DNA of 36,429 bases from Burkholderiaceae bacterium (GTDB taxonomy: Bacteria; Pseudomonadota; Gammaproteobacteria; Burkholderiales; Burkholderiaceae_C): contig SCQQ01000122.1 of NCBI GenBank assembly GCA_004299095.1, positions 1 to 36,429 on the forward strand, read 5' to 3'. Position 1 is the first letter of the stretch. Each line of letters opens with the position of its first letter. The notes under the pieces were generated by a model that worked only from the letters and a program-made list of their open reading frames with translations, ran no database searches and was not told the origin of the DNA. Made by a program: the position numbers and the translations under genes. Below are positions 1-7,574 of the stretch, one piece after another.

Positions 1-1
1 C

Positions 2-316
2 CTGGCGCCGCTCGTGCTCATGCGCTCGCTGCCGTACGTCGGCGCCGCGCAAACCAGCAAAAGCAAGCCGCTGGCCGAGGCGGTTTCCGCCGCGAGCTTT
101 CGCGTCGGCTGCCTGTGGTCGTTGCCCGCGCTCGCGTTGCTCTGGTTTGCCCGGGGTGGCATCCACTTCGTCGTTGCCTTGGCGCTGTGGGGCGCACTGC
201 TGTTCTGGTTCGATCGGCTGCTGCGCCGCCGCCTGGGCGGCTTTACCGGCGACACCCTGGGCGCGACACAACAGGTTTGCGAGCTGGCGCTGTATTTGGG
301 GCTCGCGTTGGCATGA
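2..316 (+). CDS. cobS: Adenosylcobinamide-GDP ribazoletransferase CobS, C-terminal part
   Basis: This is the 3' end of a gene that begins before the window; about 104 residues are visible. CobS is an inner-membrane enzyme that joins alpha-ribazole (or its phosphate) to adenosylcobinamide-GDP in the last steps of cobalamin assembly. The visible part has the Ala-rich segment after an RSLPY motif, a hydrophobic membrane stretch (WSLPALALLWFA and VVALALWGALLFWF), and the family's C-terminal GGFTGDTLGATQQ signature, where the acidic residue belongs to the conserved polar motif. Its TGA stop overlaps the ATG of the next gene (ATGA), so the two are probably translationally coupled. The downstream alpha-ribazole phosphatase is the classical partner and supports the call. 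Confidence 0.9.
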   Translation: MAPLVLMRSLPYVGAAQTSKSKPLAEAVSAASFRVGCLWSLPALALLWFARGGIHFVVALALWGALLFWFDRLLRRRLGGFTGDTLGATQQVCELALYLGLALA

Positions 317-927
317 ACGACCAGCGCCTGCCGGAGATGCCGCATCCGACGCTCCTCTTGGTGCGGCACGCTGCGGTGGACGACTCTGACGGCGTGTGTT
401 ACGGCGCAAGCGATTGGTCGGCCAATTCCGCCGCCACCGACGCACTGGCCAACGCGCTGGCGGAACAATTGCCGCGTGACCTATGTGTGCTGGCGTCGCC
501 GCTGCAACGCTGCCGCCAGTTGGCGGTGGCGCTTCAGGCCCGGCGCCCCGATCTCGCGTTCGCCGTCGACCCGCGCCTGCAGGAGTTCAATTTCGGCGCG
601 TGGGAAGGCAGGCGCTGGGCCGACATCGACCGGCACGCGTTCGATCGCTGGTTTGTTGATTTCTGGCGCCGGCCTCCCGCAACGGGCGCAGAGACGACGG
701 CCGCTTTCATGAACCGGGTGGCTGCCGCCTGGGATGCGTGCCACGCACGCGCTCTCGACACGCTTTGGATCACGCACGCCGGCGTCGTCCGCGCCGCGAT
801 GTTGATCGCACGTGGTGCACGTCTTCCGATCAACGCGTCGCAATGGCCGCGTGACGGCATCCGGCGCGGCACGATCTATGCGTTCGGACTCGATCAGCCG
901 AGCCGCAACGGAGAGGCCTGGTGCTGA
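313..927 (+). CDS. cobC: Alpha-ribazole phosphatase (histidine phosphatase family)
   Basis: A 204-residue histidine phosphatase. The catalytic LVRHAAV motif lies at about residues 15-21, followed by ASPLQRC near 63 (second substrate-binding Arg), FNFGAWEG near 93 (the acid region) and ITHAGV near 155 (second catalytic His). In the cobalamin pathway this family removes the 5' phosphate of alpha-ribazole phosphate or of adenosylcobalamin phosphate. The start at 313 is chosen because it overlaps the cobS stop by ATGA and puts the RHG motif at the usual distance from the N-terminus. A longer upstream open frame would run through cobS and is not credible. Other histidine phosphatases look similar; the cobS linkage is what makes cobC specific. 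Confidence 0.88.
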   Translation: MNDQRLPEMPHPTLLLVRHAAVDDSDGVCYGASDWSANSAATDALANALAEQLPRDLCVLASPLQRCRQLAVALQARRPDLAFAVDPRLQEFNFGAWEGRRWADIDRHAFDRWFVDFWRRPPATGAETTAAFMNRVAAAWDACHARALDTLWITHAGVVRAAMLIARGARLPINASQWPRDGIRRGTIYAFGLDQPSRNGEAWC

Positions 928-939
928 CTTCCAGCCGTC

Positions 940-1542
940 TCAATCCGCCTTTTCTGAGCGCTGCAGGGGACGCGGTAATGCGGCACCGAATTCGCCGCGC
1001 AGGCGTTTCCATTCCAGCTTGACCCAGGGCGTGAAGCGCTCCGGACAAGCCGCCATCTCGCGGTCCAGCTCCTCCGGTGCAATGAAGCGCCACGCCTGGA
1101 CTTCGGTCGGATTGGGCTGCACCGGGTTCGCGGTCTGGCCGACCAGCACGTGGCACAACTCGTGCTCGGCGCCGGCGCTGGAATACTGCGCCCGGTACTT
1201 GAATTTATAGACGAAGGTGAGCGCGCAGGAAAGCCCCAGTTCCTGTTCGAGGCGCCGCTCGGCCGCTTCGGCGATGCTTTCGCCGCGGCGCGGATGGCTG
1301 CAGCAACTGTTGGTCCAGTAGCCCGGCCAGAGCCGCTTGCCGCTGGCGCGCTGGTGCAGCAGCAGCTCGCCCCTGGCGTTGAAGATGAATGCGGAAAACG
1401 CGCGATGCAAGGTTCCCTGGCCGTCGTGGCTGCGCGCCTTGCTGGCGTAGCCGATCACGCGGTCGTCGGGATCGACCAGGATCAGTTCCTCGTCTTCCGA
1501 CGAAACGATGGGCGCGTGCAAAAGGCTGTGAGCGGAATTCAT
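940..1542 (-). CDS. idi: Isopentenyl-diphosphate delta-isomerase, type 1
   Basis: A Nudix-fold enzyme of 200 residues that interconverts isopentenyl diphosphate and dimethylallyl diphosphate in the cytosol. Visible signatures are HRAFSAFIF (start of the Nudix domain), WTNSCCSHP with the catalytic Cys and metal-binding His, the Nudix-like helix around RRGESIAEAAERRLEQELG, and AEHELCHVL with the catalytic acid. Length fits bacterial type 1 enzymes (about 180-200). The ATG at 1542 is preferred; an in-frame start at 1617 would add 25 residues with no family resemblance. It is the last gene of the mevalonate cluster, 230 bp after mevalonate kinase, and converges on cobC with only 12 bp between stops. 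Type 1 Idi is essential in organisms relying on mevalonate, which yields only IPP. Confidence 0.93.
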   Translation of the reverse strand: MNSAHSLLHAPIVSSEDEELILVDPDDRVIGYASKARSHDGQGTLHRAFSAFIFNARGELLLHQRASGKRLWPGYWTNSCCSHPRRGESIAEAAERRLEQELGLSCALTFVYKFKYRAQYSSAGAEHELCHVLVGQTANPVQPNPTEVQAWRFIAPEELDREMAACPERFTPWVKLEWKRLRGEFGAALPRPLQRSEKAD

Positions 1543-1772
1543 GGTGTGAAGGTCATCGTCAGGTGATCGTCGGTGGCAGCTCTCAGGTCCGGCCACTGTG
1601 TTGGGCCTGTCGGTCAACGATAACGCGCAAGGCAGTCGTCATGCGGCCAAGTGCCGCTGAGCGTGGCGAGCCGCGGAACGGCGCACGTCCATGCATTTCA
1701 ACATCCGCCCGGTTTGTTTGTCGGCGATGGCATTTTGACCCCGATCGCATTGCCGCCGGTGGAGCCTGAACG

Positions 1773-2759
1773 TCACCGCAATCGGATTTCCAAGGCGTCA
1801 TAACCGGCGCCGCTGAGCGCTTCGATCACCGGTTCGCGGCCATCGGGACACAGGGCGATCATCGCGCCGCCGCCGCCGCCGCCGGTGAGCTTGGCGCCGA
1901 CAGCGCCGTGGCGCCTGGCAATGCGGATCATGTCGTCGAGTTCGTCGCTGGAAACGCCCAGCGATTCGAGTTGTCCCTGACACATGTTCATGAGCGCGCC
2001 GAGGCGCTTCCAGTCGTGCCCGCGCAGCGCGTTCAGGCCCGCGAGCGCAATGGCATCCATGGCGTCGAAAACCCGCTCATGGAGCGCGCACTGTTCAGTC
2101 CAGGCGCGGCGCACTTTGGCCACGGTCTCGACCGTCAGGCCCGGGTGGTGGCACAGCCCGAGCACCAGCGGCGGCGGCCGGTCCAGCACGATGCGCTCGA
2201 TCTCAGGCGGTGTGCCTGCGCGGTAGAGCAGGGCATGACCGTAAGTGGCCACGGTATTGTCGATGCCCGAGGGGGTTCCGTGGGCAATCTTTTCACACTC
2301 GAACGCGAGCGCGCAAACCTGCTCGTCGCTCAGTTGCAAGCCGCGATGCCGGCCCAGTGCGCGGATGATGGCCACCGCCAGCGCCGCCGAGCCGCCCACG
2401 CCCATGCCGCGCGGAATGCCGGCATCGACGCGAATTCGCAAATCCTGGCCGGTCAGGCCCAGGCGTTCGGTGATCAGCCGCAACAGGCGCGCCACCACGT
2501 CCTGCGCGGGCTGCTGCTGCGGCGCGCGCGCGGGAATACGCCGCTCCACGCCCCAGCCGGGGATGCTGAGCGCAATGCCATTCGCACCGTCCGAGGCCAA
2601 CGCGCGGATCGCAAACGGCAGGGGTGCGGCCACCGCGTGCCGGCCATAAACCACCGAGTGCTCGCCCAGCAAAATGATCTTGCCGTGGCCGACCGACCAT
2701 TCGGCCGCGTGCTCGGGCTTGTCACGGGCCGTGTTTGCAACCAGTTCATGCGTGTCCAT
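1773..2759 (-). CDS. mvk: Mevalonate kinase
   Basis: A GHMP-superfamily kinase of 328 residues that phosphorylates mevalonate to 5-phosphomevalonate. GHGKIILLGEHSVVYGRHA near residues 24-42 is GHMP motif 1. GIPRGMGVGGSAAL near 113-126 is the ATP-binding motif 2, where the usual GLGSS reads GVGGS. EKIAHGTPSGIDN contains the conserved Glu and catalytic Asp, and KLTGGGGGG near the C-terminus is motif 3. The gene lies 42 bp downstream of phosphomevalonate kinase on the same strand and reads toward idi. A GGAA element lies a short distance before the ATG. The product is probably cytosolic; no signal peptide is seen. The substrate assignment rests on motif 1 and the surrounding pathway genes, since GHMP kinases are similar to one another. 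Confidence 0.92.
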   Translation of the reverse strand: MDTHELVANTARDKPEHAAEWSVGHGKIILLGEHSVVYGRHAVAAPLPFAIRALASDGANGIALSIPGWGVERRIPARAPQQQPAQDVVARLLRLITERLGLTGQDLRIRVDAGIPRGMGVGGSAALAVAIIRALGRHRGLQLSDEQVCALAFECEKIAHGTPSGIDNTVATYGHALLYRAGTPPEIERIVLDRPPPLVLGLCHHPGLTVETVAKVRRAWTEQCALHERVFDAMDAIALAGLNALRGHDWKRLGALMNMCQGQLESLGVSSDELDDMIRIARRHGAVGAKLTGGGGGGAMIALCPDGREPVIEALSGAGYDALEIRLR

Positions 2760-2801
2760 GTGGAATTCCAGTGGAATGCGTGACGATACCGCGCGTGGCG
2801 C

Positions 2802-3833
2802 TCAGGTGATGGCCTCAACCTGCAAGCCGTGCGGGTCGATGCCGGTATTGACGACTTCAAAACCTTGCGCCAGCGCGGCGCGCTTGAAGCCAGCCAGGCG
2901 TTCTGGATCGGTACTGAGCGCCACGCCGACGTCGCCGCCGCCCGCGCCGCAACTCTTGTAGACGACGCCGAAGGTGCGCGCCAACCGCGCAAGCTGGCGG
3001 TGCTCGGCGCTCATGATGTCGATGCCGCAGGCTTCGCCCAAAGACTGTAAGCGCTGGGCATAGACCCCGAGGCCATCCAGCATGTCGGCAATGCGGCCGA
3101 GCTCGAGCGCCTTGGTCACGCCGACTGCGGTTTCCCCGAGGCCGTTGAAAACCCGGGCGGCGCGCTCGCCCTGGGTGCCCATCCAGCGCGCCAGGTGGCC
3201 GAGCGCGCCCGCGGTCGATGCCGACCGTCCCGACCAGACGATGCACAGGCCGATGGGCGCCGGCCACTGCATGGCCTGTGCCTGCGGCTTGCCGCCAGTC
3301 CATTGGTACACCAGCGTGCCGCCGCGCAGGCTGGCCGCAATGTCGATGCCGCTACCGCGCCCAGACTGGAAATCGCGGTGCAGCGCGACCAAATCCGCCA
3401 GCGTGGGTGGCGTGCCACCCGCCGCTCGCGCCAGCGCCGCCGAAAGCGCGACCGTGAGCGCAGCGCTGGACCCGAGTCCAAGTTTTTGCGCGCCGTGGCG
3501 CGCAAAGAAGGCAGCGGTGTCGAGGTCGACATCCAGGGTGGGGGCCGCTTGGGCGAGCCGTGCCTGGCGCTCCAGCACCGTGGTGACGAGCCGCAGGCGA
3601 AGAAACGTGGGTGGGCTGCAAAAACGCCAGTGCAAGTGGCCGAGAATCCAGCGCCCATAGAGACCTGGCACGCCGATTTCCGGCGCGCGAAGGTGCGTGC
3701 GGCCGTCGGTGCGCGGCTCGAGCGTGACGCGCGCGCGGCGCTGCAACGCCAGCACCACGGCAGGCGCCCCTTGGAGCACGGCATAGTCGCCGCACAAAAC
3801 GATCTTGCCAGGCGCGCTGGCTTCGACGCGCAT
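2802..3833 (-). CDS. Phosphomevalonate kinase (GHMP family)
   Basis: A 343-residue GHMP kinase between mevalonate kinase and diphosphomevalonate decarboxylase, so the best assignment is the ATP-dependent conversion of 5-phosphomevalonate to 5-diphosphomevalonate. Visible features are SAPGKIVLCGDYAVLQG at residues 6-22 (motif 1), KLGLGSSAALTVALSAAL (motif 2, with intact GLGSS), GRGSGIDIAAS with the catalytic Asp, and SCGAGGGDVGVAL (motif 3). The GDYAVL version of motif 1 is typical of phosphomevalonate kinases, as opposed to GEHSVV in mevalonate kinase. The ATG at 3833 overlaps the mvaD stop (TGATG), which implies translational coupling and decides the start; the frame stays open far upstream, but that part lies over mvaD in another frame. 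Confidence 0.9.
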   Translation of the reverse strand: MRVEASAPGKIVLCGDYAVLQGAPAVVLALQRRARVTLEPRTDGRTHLRAPEIGVPGLYGRWILGHLHWRFCSPPTFLRLRLVTTVLERQARLAQAAPTLDVDLDTAAFFARHGAQKLGLGSSAALTVALSAALARAAGGTPPTLADLVALHRDFQSGRGSGIDIAASLRGGTLVYQWTGGKPQAQAMQWPAPIGLCIVWSGRSASTAGALGHLARWMGTQGERAARVFNGLGETAVGVTKALELGRIADMLDGLGVYAQRLQSLGEACGIDIMSAEHRQLARLARTFGVVYKSCGAGGGDVGVALSTDPERLAGFKRAALAQGFEVVNTGIDPHGLQVEAIT

Positions 3834-4831
3834 CAGATCTCCGTCGAGTCCGCTATGCAGCGCGCGCCGGCGCCGAGCCGACTGCGCAGGATGGTTTGAA
3901 CACCCGGTACGGCGCGCAGCGCGCTCGCTACGCTGTCCGCGTCTTCGGGCAGGCAGACGGCCTTGACTTGCGGGCCCGCGTCCACGGTGAAGAACACGTG
4001 CCGGCCATCGCGCTCGCGCAGCGCGCGCACGCGCTGCAGGGTGGCAAGCGTCGCGCCCGTCCAGTAAATCAGCGCGGGTTCGCTGGTCATCATCACGGCG
4101 TGCATTTTCAAGCAATTGTGTTCGCTCACGTGCGCCAACGCAGCGAAATCGCGGCTGGCGACCGCCGCTTTGGCGCGTTGCAGATCGCCGTGCGCGGTGT
4201 CGACCCAGGCGGCGTAATAGGGCGACGTGCGTGTACCGGATTGCATGCCGGTGCCGGAGGAGACGGCCTTGCGCTCCAGACTGGTCACCGCCACGACGAC
4301 TTCCAGCGGCCAAGCGTCGGCGCCCAGCAGCGCACGTGCGCACGTGTCGGAGCCATCGGCTTCCCGTCCGTTTTCGAGCGTGCAAATACCGCCGAAAATC
4401 GATCGTGCCGCCGAGCCGGAGCAGCGCCGCGCCCACACTGACAGCTCGGCCGGGTTCAGTGCCAATCCCAACGCCTGGGTGGCCGCGACGACCAGCGCGG
4501 CAAAGCCGGAAGCCGACGAAGCCAATCCGGCCGCGGTCGGGAAATTGTTGCGGGTCTGCACGCGCGCACGCAACGTGCTTCCCGCCAGCGCTCGGATCCA
4601 ATCCAGGCAAGCGGCCACGCGCGGCTGCATCGCGGCGTTGGCGCCGCCATTGAACTCAAGGACATCCTGGGTAAGTCCAGGCTCAAAGCGCACCCGCGTT
4701 CGCGTCCAGAGGCTGTCCAGCGTGAGCGAGAGCGAATCGGTGGCCGGCAGGTTGAGCGCCGCGTCCCGTTTGCCCCAGTACTTGATCAACGCAATATTGG
4801 GCTGCGCCTGTGCCACTGCGCTCAAAAGCAT
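3833..4831 (-). CDS. mvaD: Diphosphomevalonate decarboxylase
   Basis: A 332-residue GHMP-fold enzyme that uses ATP to decarboxylate 5-diphosphomevalonate to isopentenyl diphosphate. The N-terminal AQPNIALIKYWGKRD segment is diagnostic for the family. Also visible are NNFPTAAGLASSASGFAAL (phosphate-binding loop), GSAARSIFGGI, KAVSSGTGM, SEHNCLKMHAVM and FFTVDAGPQVK with the catalytic Asp. The ATG at 4831 is chosen because the family begins only a few residues before AQPNIALIKYWGK; the upstream extension of the frame is not family-like. It is the first gene of the four-gene mevalonate cluster, and a possible promoter lies at 4877-4906. HMG-CoA synthase and reductase are not adjacent, so the upper pathway must be encoded elsewhere or mevalonate must come from outside. 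Confidence 0.94.
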   Translation of the reverse strand: MLLSAVAQAQPNIALIKYWGKRDAALNLPATDSLSLTLDSLWTRTRVRFEPGLTQDVLEFNGGANAAMQPRVAACLDWIRALAGSTLRARVQTRNNFPTAAGLASSASGFAALVVAATQALGLALNPAELSVWARRCSGSAARSIFGGICTLENGREADGSDTCARALLGADAWPLEVVVAVTSLERKAVSSGTGMQSGTRTSPYYAAWVDTAHGDLQRAKAAVASRDFAALAHVSEHNCLKMHAVMMTSEPALIYWTGATLATLQRVRALRERDGRHVFFTVDAGPQVKAVCLPEDADSVASALRAVPGVQTILRSRLGAGARCIADSTEI

Positions 4832-4876
4832 GAACAAACCGCTTGAATCGGCGATACCACACGTAAGGAAAGCGCA

Positions 4877-4906
4877 AGTATATGAAGAGGCTCCGAAACA
4901 TGGCAT
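4877..4906 (-). promoter_or_regulatory. Candidate sigma-70 promoter of the mevalonate cluster
   Basis: On the minus strand an ATGCCA -35-like element (4901-4906) and a TATACT -10-like element (4877-4882) are separated by 18 bp, about 45 bp before the mvaD start. The surrounding 236-bp gap is visibly richer in A/T than the genes beside it. This is pattern matching only; the -35 agrees with consensus at four of six positions. Confidence 0.35.
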
Positions 4907-5067
4907 GCATGGCGCGCGAATCCGCTTTCGAAAAATGAAAAATGACGTTGTTACGCGGCCATCGACCGTGCGGTCATCCTGCGTGTCGGCATCCATCGTC
5001 ATTTTTTGAACGCGGAGCGATCCCTGCAGCGCCGCGGCCCGGGCCGCACCACAGCGGTTCCACCGCG

Positions 5068-6261
5068 CTACGGCGTTTCGACGCGCTCGGTGGCGCTCGC
5101 CTTCTCTGCTGCCTGCGTTTCGTCCGTGGCATCCGCCGGTTTTGCTGCGGAACCCGCATCGAGCACGCGGGCGCGCTCTTCCGGCGACGACCACAAATAG
5201 GGCGCCAGGTCGAAGCCGCCGGCGGACGCGGCGTCGGCCGCGTGGAATTCAGGCTTGAACGGATCGCCATAGTCGCGCCGCAGGTTCACGGTGCCGCGCT
5301 CGCCCACCGCGCTCAGGTGGCGCTTGAGCCAGCGGCGGGCGCTTTCCTGACCCAGCGCGAACAACTGGTCCACGGTTGCCCGGTTGGGCGTGACTTTGCT
5401 TTCGGCGGGCATGCCGGCCAGCGCCGTGCCGCCATCGATGCGGTGCACGCGCACCGGCTGCACGCCTGCGCGCGCCAGGCCGGTTTCAACCGACGTGTTG
5501 AGCAGCGCGATGGTGCGCATTTGCGCGATCAGGCTGGCGTTGAAGTTCAGGTCGTTCACCCGATCGTGGATCTGGTCGGCCGAGGTCGGCTTGCCATGCT
5601 GCTTGAGCGGGTTGATCTGCACCACCAGGATGTCGCTGCATTCGCCCATCGCGATCAGCGGCCCGAGCGCCGGATTGGCCGAGTAGCCGCCGTCCCAGTA
5701 GAGCTTGCCGTCGATTTCCGGCGCCTGGAACAACTGCGGCAGGCAGGCCGAGGCCATCACGGCGTCGGCCGTGAGGCGCTTGCCGCTGAAGATTTCGGCG
5801 CGGCCGGTTTCGACTTCGGTGGCGGCGACGAAAACGCGCGGTGCTTTCAGCCGGGCCAGGCGGTCGAAGTCGATCTCCCGCTCGATCAGGCTGAGCAGCG
5901 GGTTCACGTTGAGCGGGTTGGTCTGGTAGGGCGAAACGTGGGTCATGGCGCCCGGCAGCGCGCCCACCATCAGTTTTGCCAGGCGCGCCGCGGGCTCGCT
6001 CGCGCTGCCCATGGTCATGACCTTGTCCCAGAGGTTGGCCAAGCTGGCGCGCGCGCCTTCGGCCGGATCGGTCTGATCGGCTTCCGCTTGGGCCCAGCCG
6101 TGCGCCAGCGCCACGGCATTGAGCGCGCCGGCACTGGTGCCGCTGATGCCGGGGAACTGCAGCCGGCCGTCGGCCAAGAGCGTGTCGAGCACGCCCCATG
6201 TGAATGCGCCGTGGGCGCCGCCTCCCTGCAAGGCCAGAAGAATGGATTTTTTGTCAGTCAT
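5068..6261 (-). CDS. Patatin-like phospholipase / lipid acyl hydrolase
   Basis: A 397-residue protein with a patatin domain at about residues 6-215. It shows the oxyanion loop QGGGAHGAF, the nucleophile elbow GISGTSAGALN (GxSxG) and the DGGYSANPAL motif carrying the catalytic Asp of the Ser-Asp dyad. Members hydrolyse acyl esters of membrane or neutral lipids; the substrate here cannot be read from sequence. No signal peptide or convincing membrane helix is seen, so it is probably cytosolic or peripherally attached. The C-terminal 60 or so residues are Ala/Glu-rich and probably disordered. The start at 6261 places the glycine-rich loop at residue 13, as usual. It lies between the mevalonate and copper clusters and does not obviously belong to either. 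Confidence 0.88.
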   Translation of the reverse strand: MTDKKSILLALQGGGAHGAFTWGVLDTLLADGRLQFPGISGTSAGALNAVALAHGWAQAEADQTDPAEGARASLANLWDKVMTMGSASEPAARLAKLMVGALPGAMTHVSPYQTNPLNVNPLLSLIEREIDFDRLARLKAPRVFVAATEVETGRAEIFSGKRLTADAVMASACLPQLFQAPEIDGKLYWDGGYSANPALGPLIAMGECSDILVVQINPLKQHGKPTSADQIHDRVNDLNFNASLIAQMRTIALLNTSVETGLARAGVQPVRVHRIDGGTALAGMPAESKVTPNRATVDQLFALGQESARRWLKRHLSAVGERGTVNLRRDYGDPFKPEFHAADAASAGGFDLAPYLWSSPEERARVLDAGSAAKPADATDETQAAEKASATERVETP

Positions 6262-6446
6262 ATCCGTTTTTGACGGATGGACCGGCCAGCGAATTCCCGC
6301 TGGGCCTAGACCACGAGGTCTAATTGGCCGCCGTGGCGGCGCGGTTCGCGCGCTTTTTCGCTCGAGCCGCACAGCAGGGCGACCATGTCGGCACGTACGG
6401 TCAAAAAGCGCCAGTCCACCCATGCGTCACCGGCGGCACGGCCAGG

Positions 6447-6923
6447 TTATAGGTGCTCGAGAGTGACTTCTTTCTGCAAGCGCAGAATTTCCGGCGGCCA
6501 GGAGCTCTTGATATACGTGAGCACGGCGACGATCTCCTCACGCGACAAGGTGCCTCCGAACGCCGGCATGTCACTCGCGTAACCCGCCGGCGCCGTCCGT
6601 CCTGGCACGAGGCCATTTGTCACGATGTCGATCAGCACCGCGTCCGGGTGGTGCCAGGTGTGGCCGGTCTTGTCGTGTGGCGGCGCCGGCAGCCTGCCGT
6701 TGGCGAGGCGCTCGCGCCAGTTCGGTTGCCCCTGAAGCGCCGCGCCGTGGCAGGCAGCGCAATGGTTGGCGTAGATGACTTTTCCCCGTGCGACCAGGGC
6801 GCGGTTCGCGGGGCTGATAAACGCGGCGTCAGACGATCGCCCGGCGCCGTAAAGAAGGGCCGCGGCAACGGCACCCACGAGGGCGGCGCCGATACCGATG
6901 AAGCCCCACTTTCTGCTCAACAT
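6447..6923 (-). CDS. Membrane-anchored c-type cytochrome
   Basis: A 158-residue protein with an N-terminal hydrophobic anchor at about residues 6-26 (FIGIGAALVGAVAAALLYGAG) and one class I cytochrome c domain. The haem-binding CAACH motif is near residue 55, and the probable axial Met is in MPAFGGTLS near 126, at usual spacing. The domain would face the periplasm. It ends the series of minus-strand genes that includes the DsbD-like and multicopper-oxidase-like proteins, 141 bp after the DsbD-alpha-like gene, and is probably transcribed with them. Cytochrome c maturation needs reduced apocytochrome cysteines, which the neighbouring thiol reductase could supply; that link is inference. The start at 6923 immediately precedes the anchor. 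Confidence 0.85.
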   Translation of the reverse strand: MLSRKWGFIGIGAALVGAVAAALLYGAGRSSDAAFISPANRALVARGKVIYANHCAACHGAALQGQPNWRERLANGRLPAPPHDKTGHTWHHPDAVLIDIVTNGLVPGRTAPAGYASDMPAFGGTLSREEIVAVLTYIKSSWPPEILRLQKEVTLEHL

Positions 6924-7064
6924 TTGTGCGTGATAGTCATTATTTCTTCGGGCATCCCGGCTGCTCGGCGCCCTGGCTTTTTTGTTGCCGCAACCCAAGT
7001 CCGAACAAAAACGCGGGATGGCATGAGCTGTGTTTAGCGGCCCTGGTCAATCAAGCCGCGTGGC

Positions 7065-7574
7065 TCAGATTCTGTCAGCCGAAGCCGTGATGGTCGCCGG
7101 CGCCAGGCAGAGCCCCTTCGTGTTGCACGCCTGCACGTGTACCAGGACGCGGCTCGTCTGCGGATTGCCGAGGTTCGCGACCGCGATGGTGGCGCCGTCC
7201 TCGTAGACCAGAATGTCGGTGCCGTCGATGACGATGCCGCTGCTCTGGCCATGCGGGTAGGTCGCCTGCGCCGCGTGCCGCGCGCCGTCGCGCTCGATCC
7301 ACACCGTGGCCGCAATGAGGTTGCCGAGCGACGCCGGATTGGCGTTCACGTGCCAGCCCTTGTCGATATGAAGGGTGACGATGCCGGTATCTCCTTCCGT
7401 CGCGAGCGAAGCGGCGACATGCGCCGACGAATTCACCATCCCGCTCGCCGGGCTCGGAGCGTCCGCGGGTGGCGCGGAACTCGAAGCAAACCAGTTCCAG
7501 CCGGCAAACGCCACGGCCACCAAAAGCACGGCCGCGCCGAGCAACGTGATCTTGTACCAGGTACTGCTTTTCAT
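7065..7574 (-). CDS. Membrane-anchored DsbD-alpha-like thiol reductase domain
   Basis: A 169-residue protein with one N-terminal membrane anchor (about residues 8-29), a Pro/Ala-rich linker and a periplasmic immunoglobulin-like domain. The stretch GWHVNANPAS resembles the N-terminal domain of DsbD. The CNTKGLC segment near the C-terminus reproduces the CX5C spacing of the DsbD-alpha active-site cysteines (CADAGFC in E. coli), followed by a proline. This suggests that it passes electrons from the transmembrane protein next door to periplasmic substrates. Its ATG overlaps the stop of that gene (ATGA), so the two are coupled. In standard DsbD the alpha domain is the N-terminal part of a single polypeptide; here it is a separate, downstream gene. 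Confidence 0.8.
   Translation of the reverse strand: MKSSTWYKITLLGAAVLLVAVAFAGWNWFASSSAPPADAPSPASGMVNSSAHVAASLATEGDTGIVTLHIDKGWHVNANPASLGNLIAATVWIERDGARHAAQATYPHGQSSGIVIDGTDILVYEDGATIAVANLGNPQTSRVLVHVQACNTKGLCLAPATITASADRI

Noticed and set aside
4942-6273. Plus-strand open frame of 443 codons over the patatin gene
   Set aside because: Arg/His-rich shadow; the patatin dyad motifs lie on the other strand.
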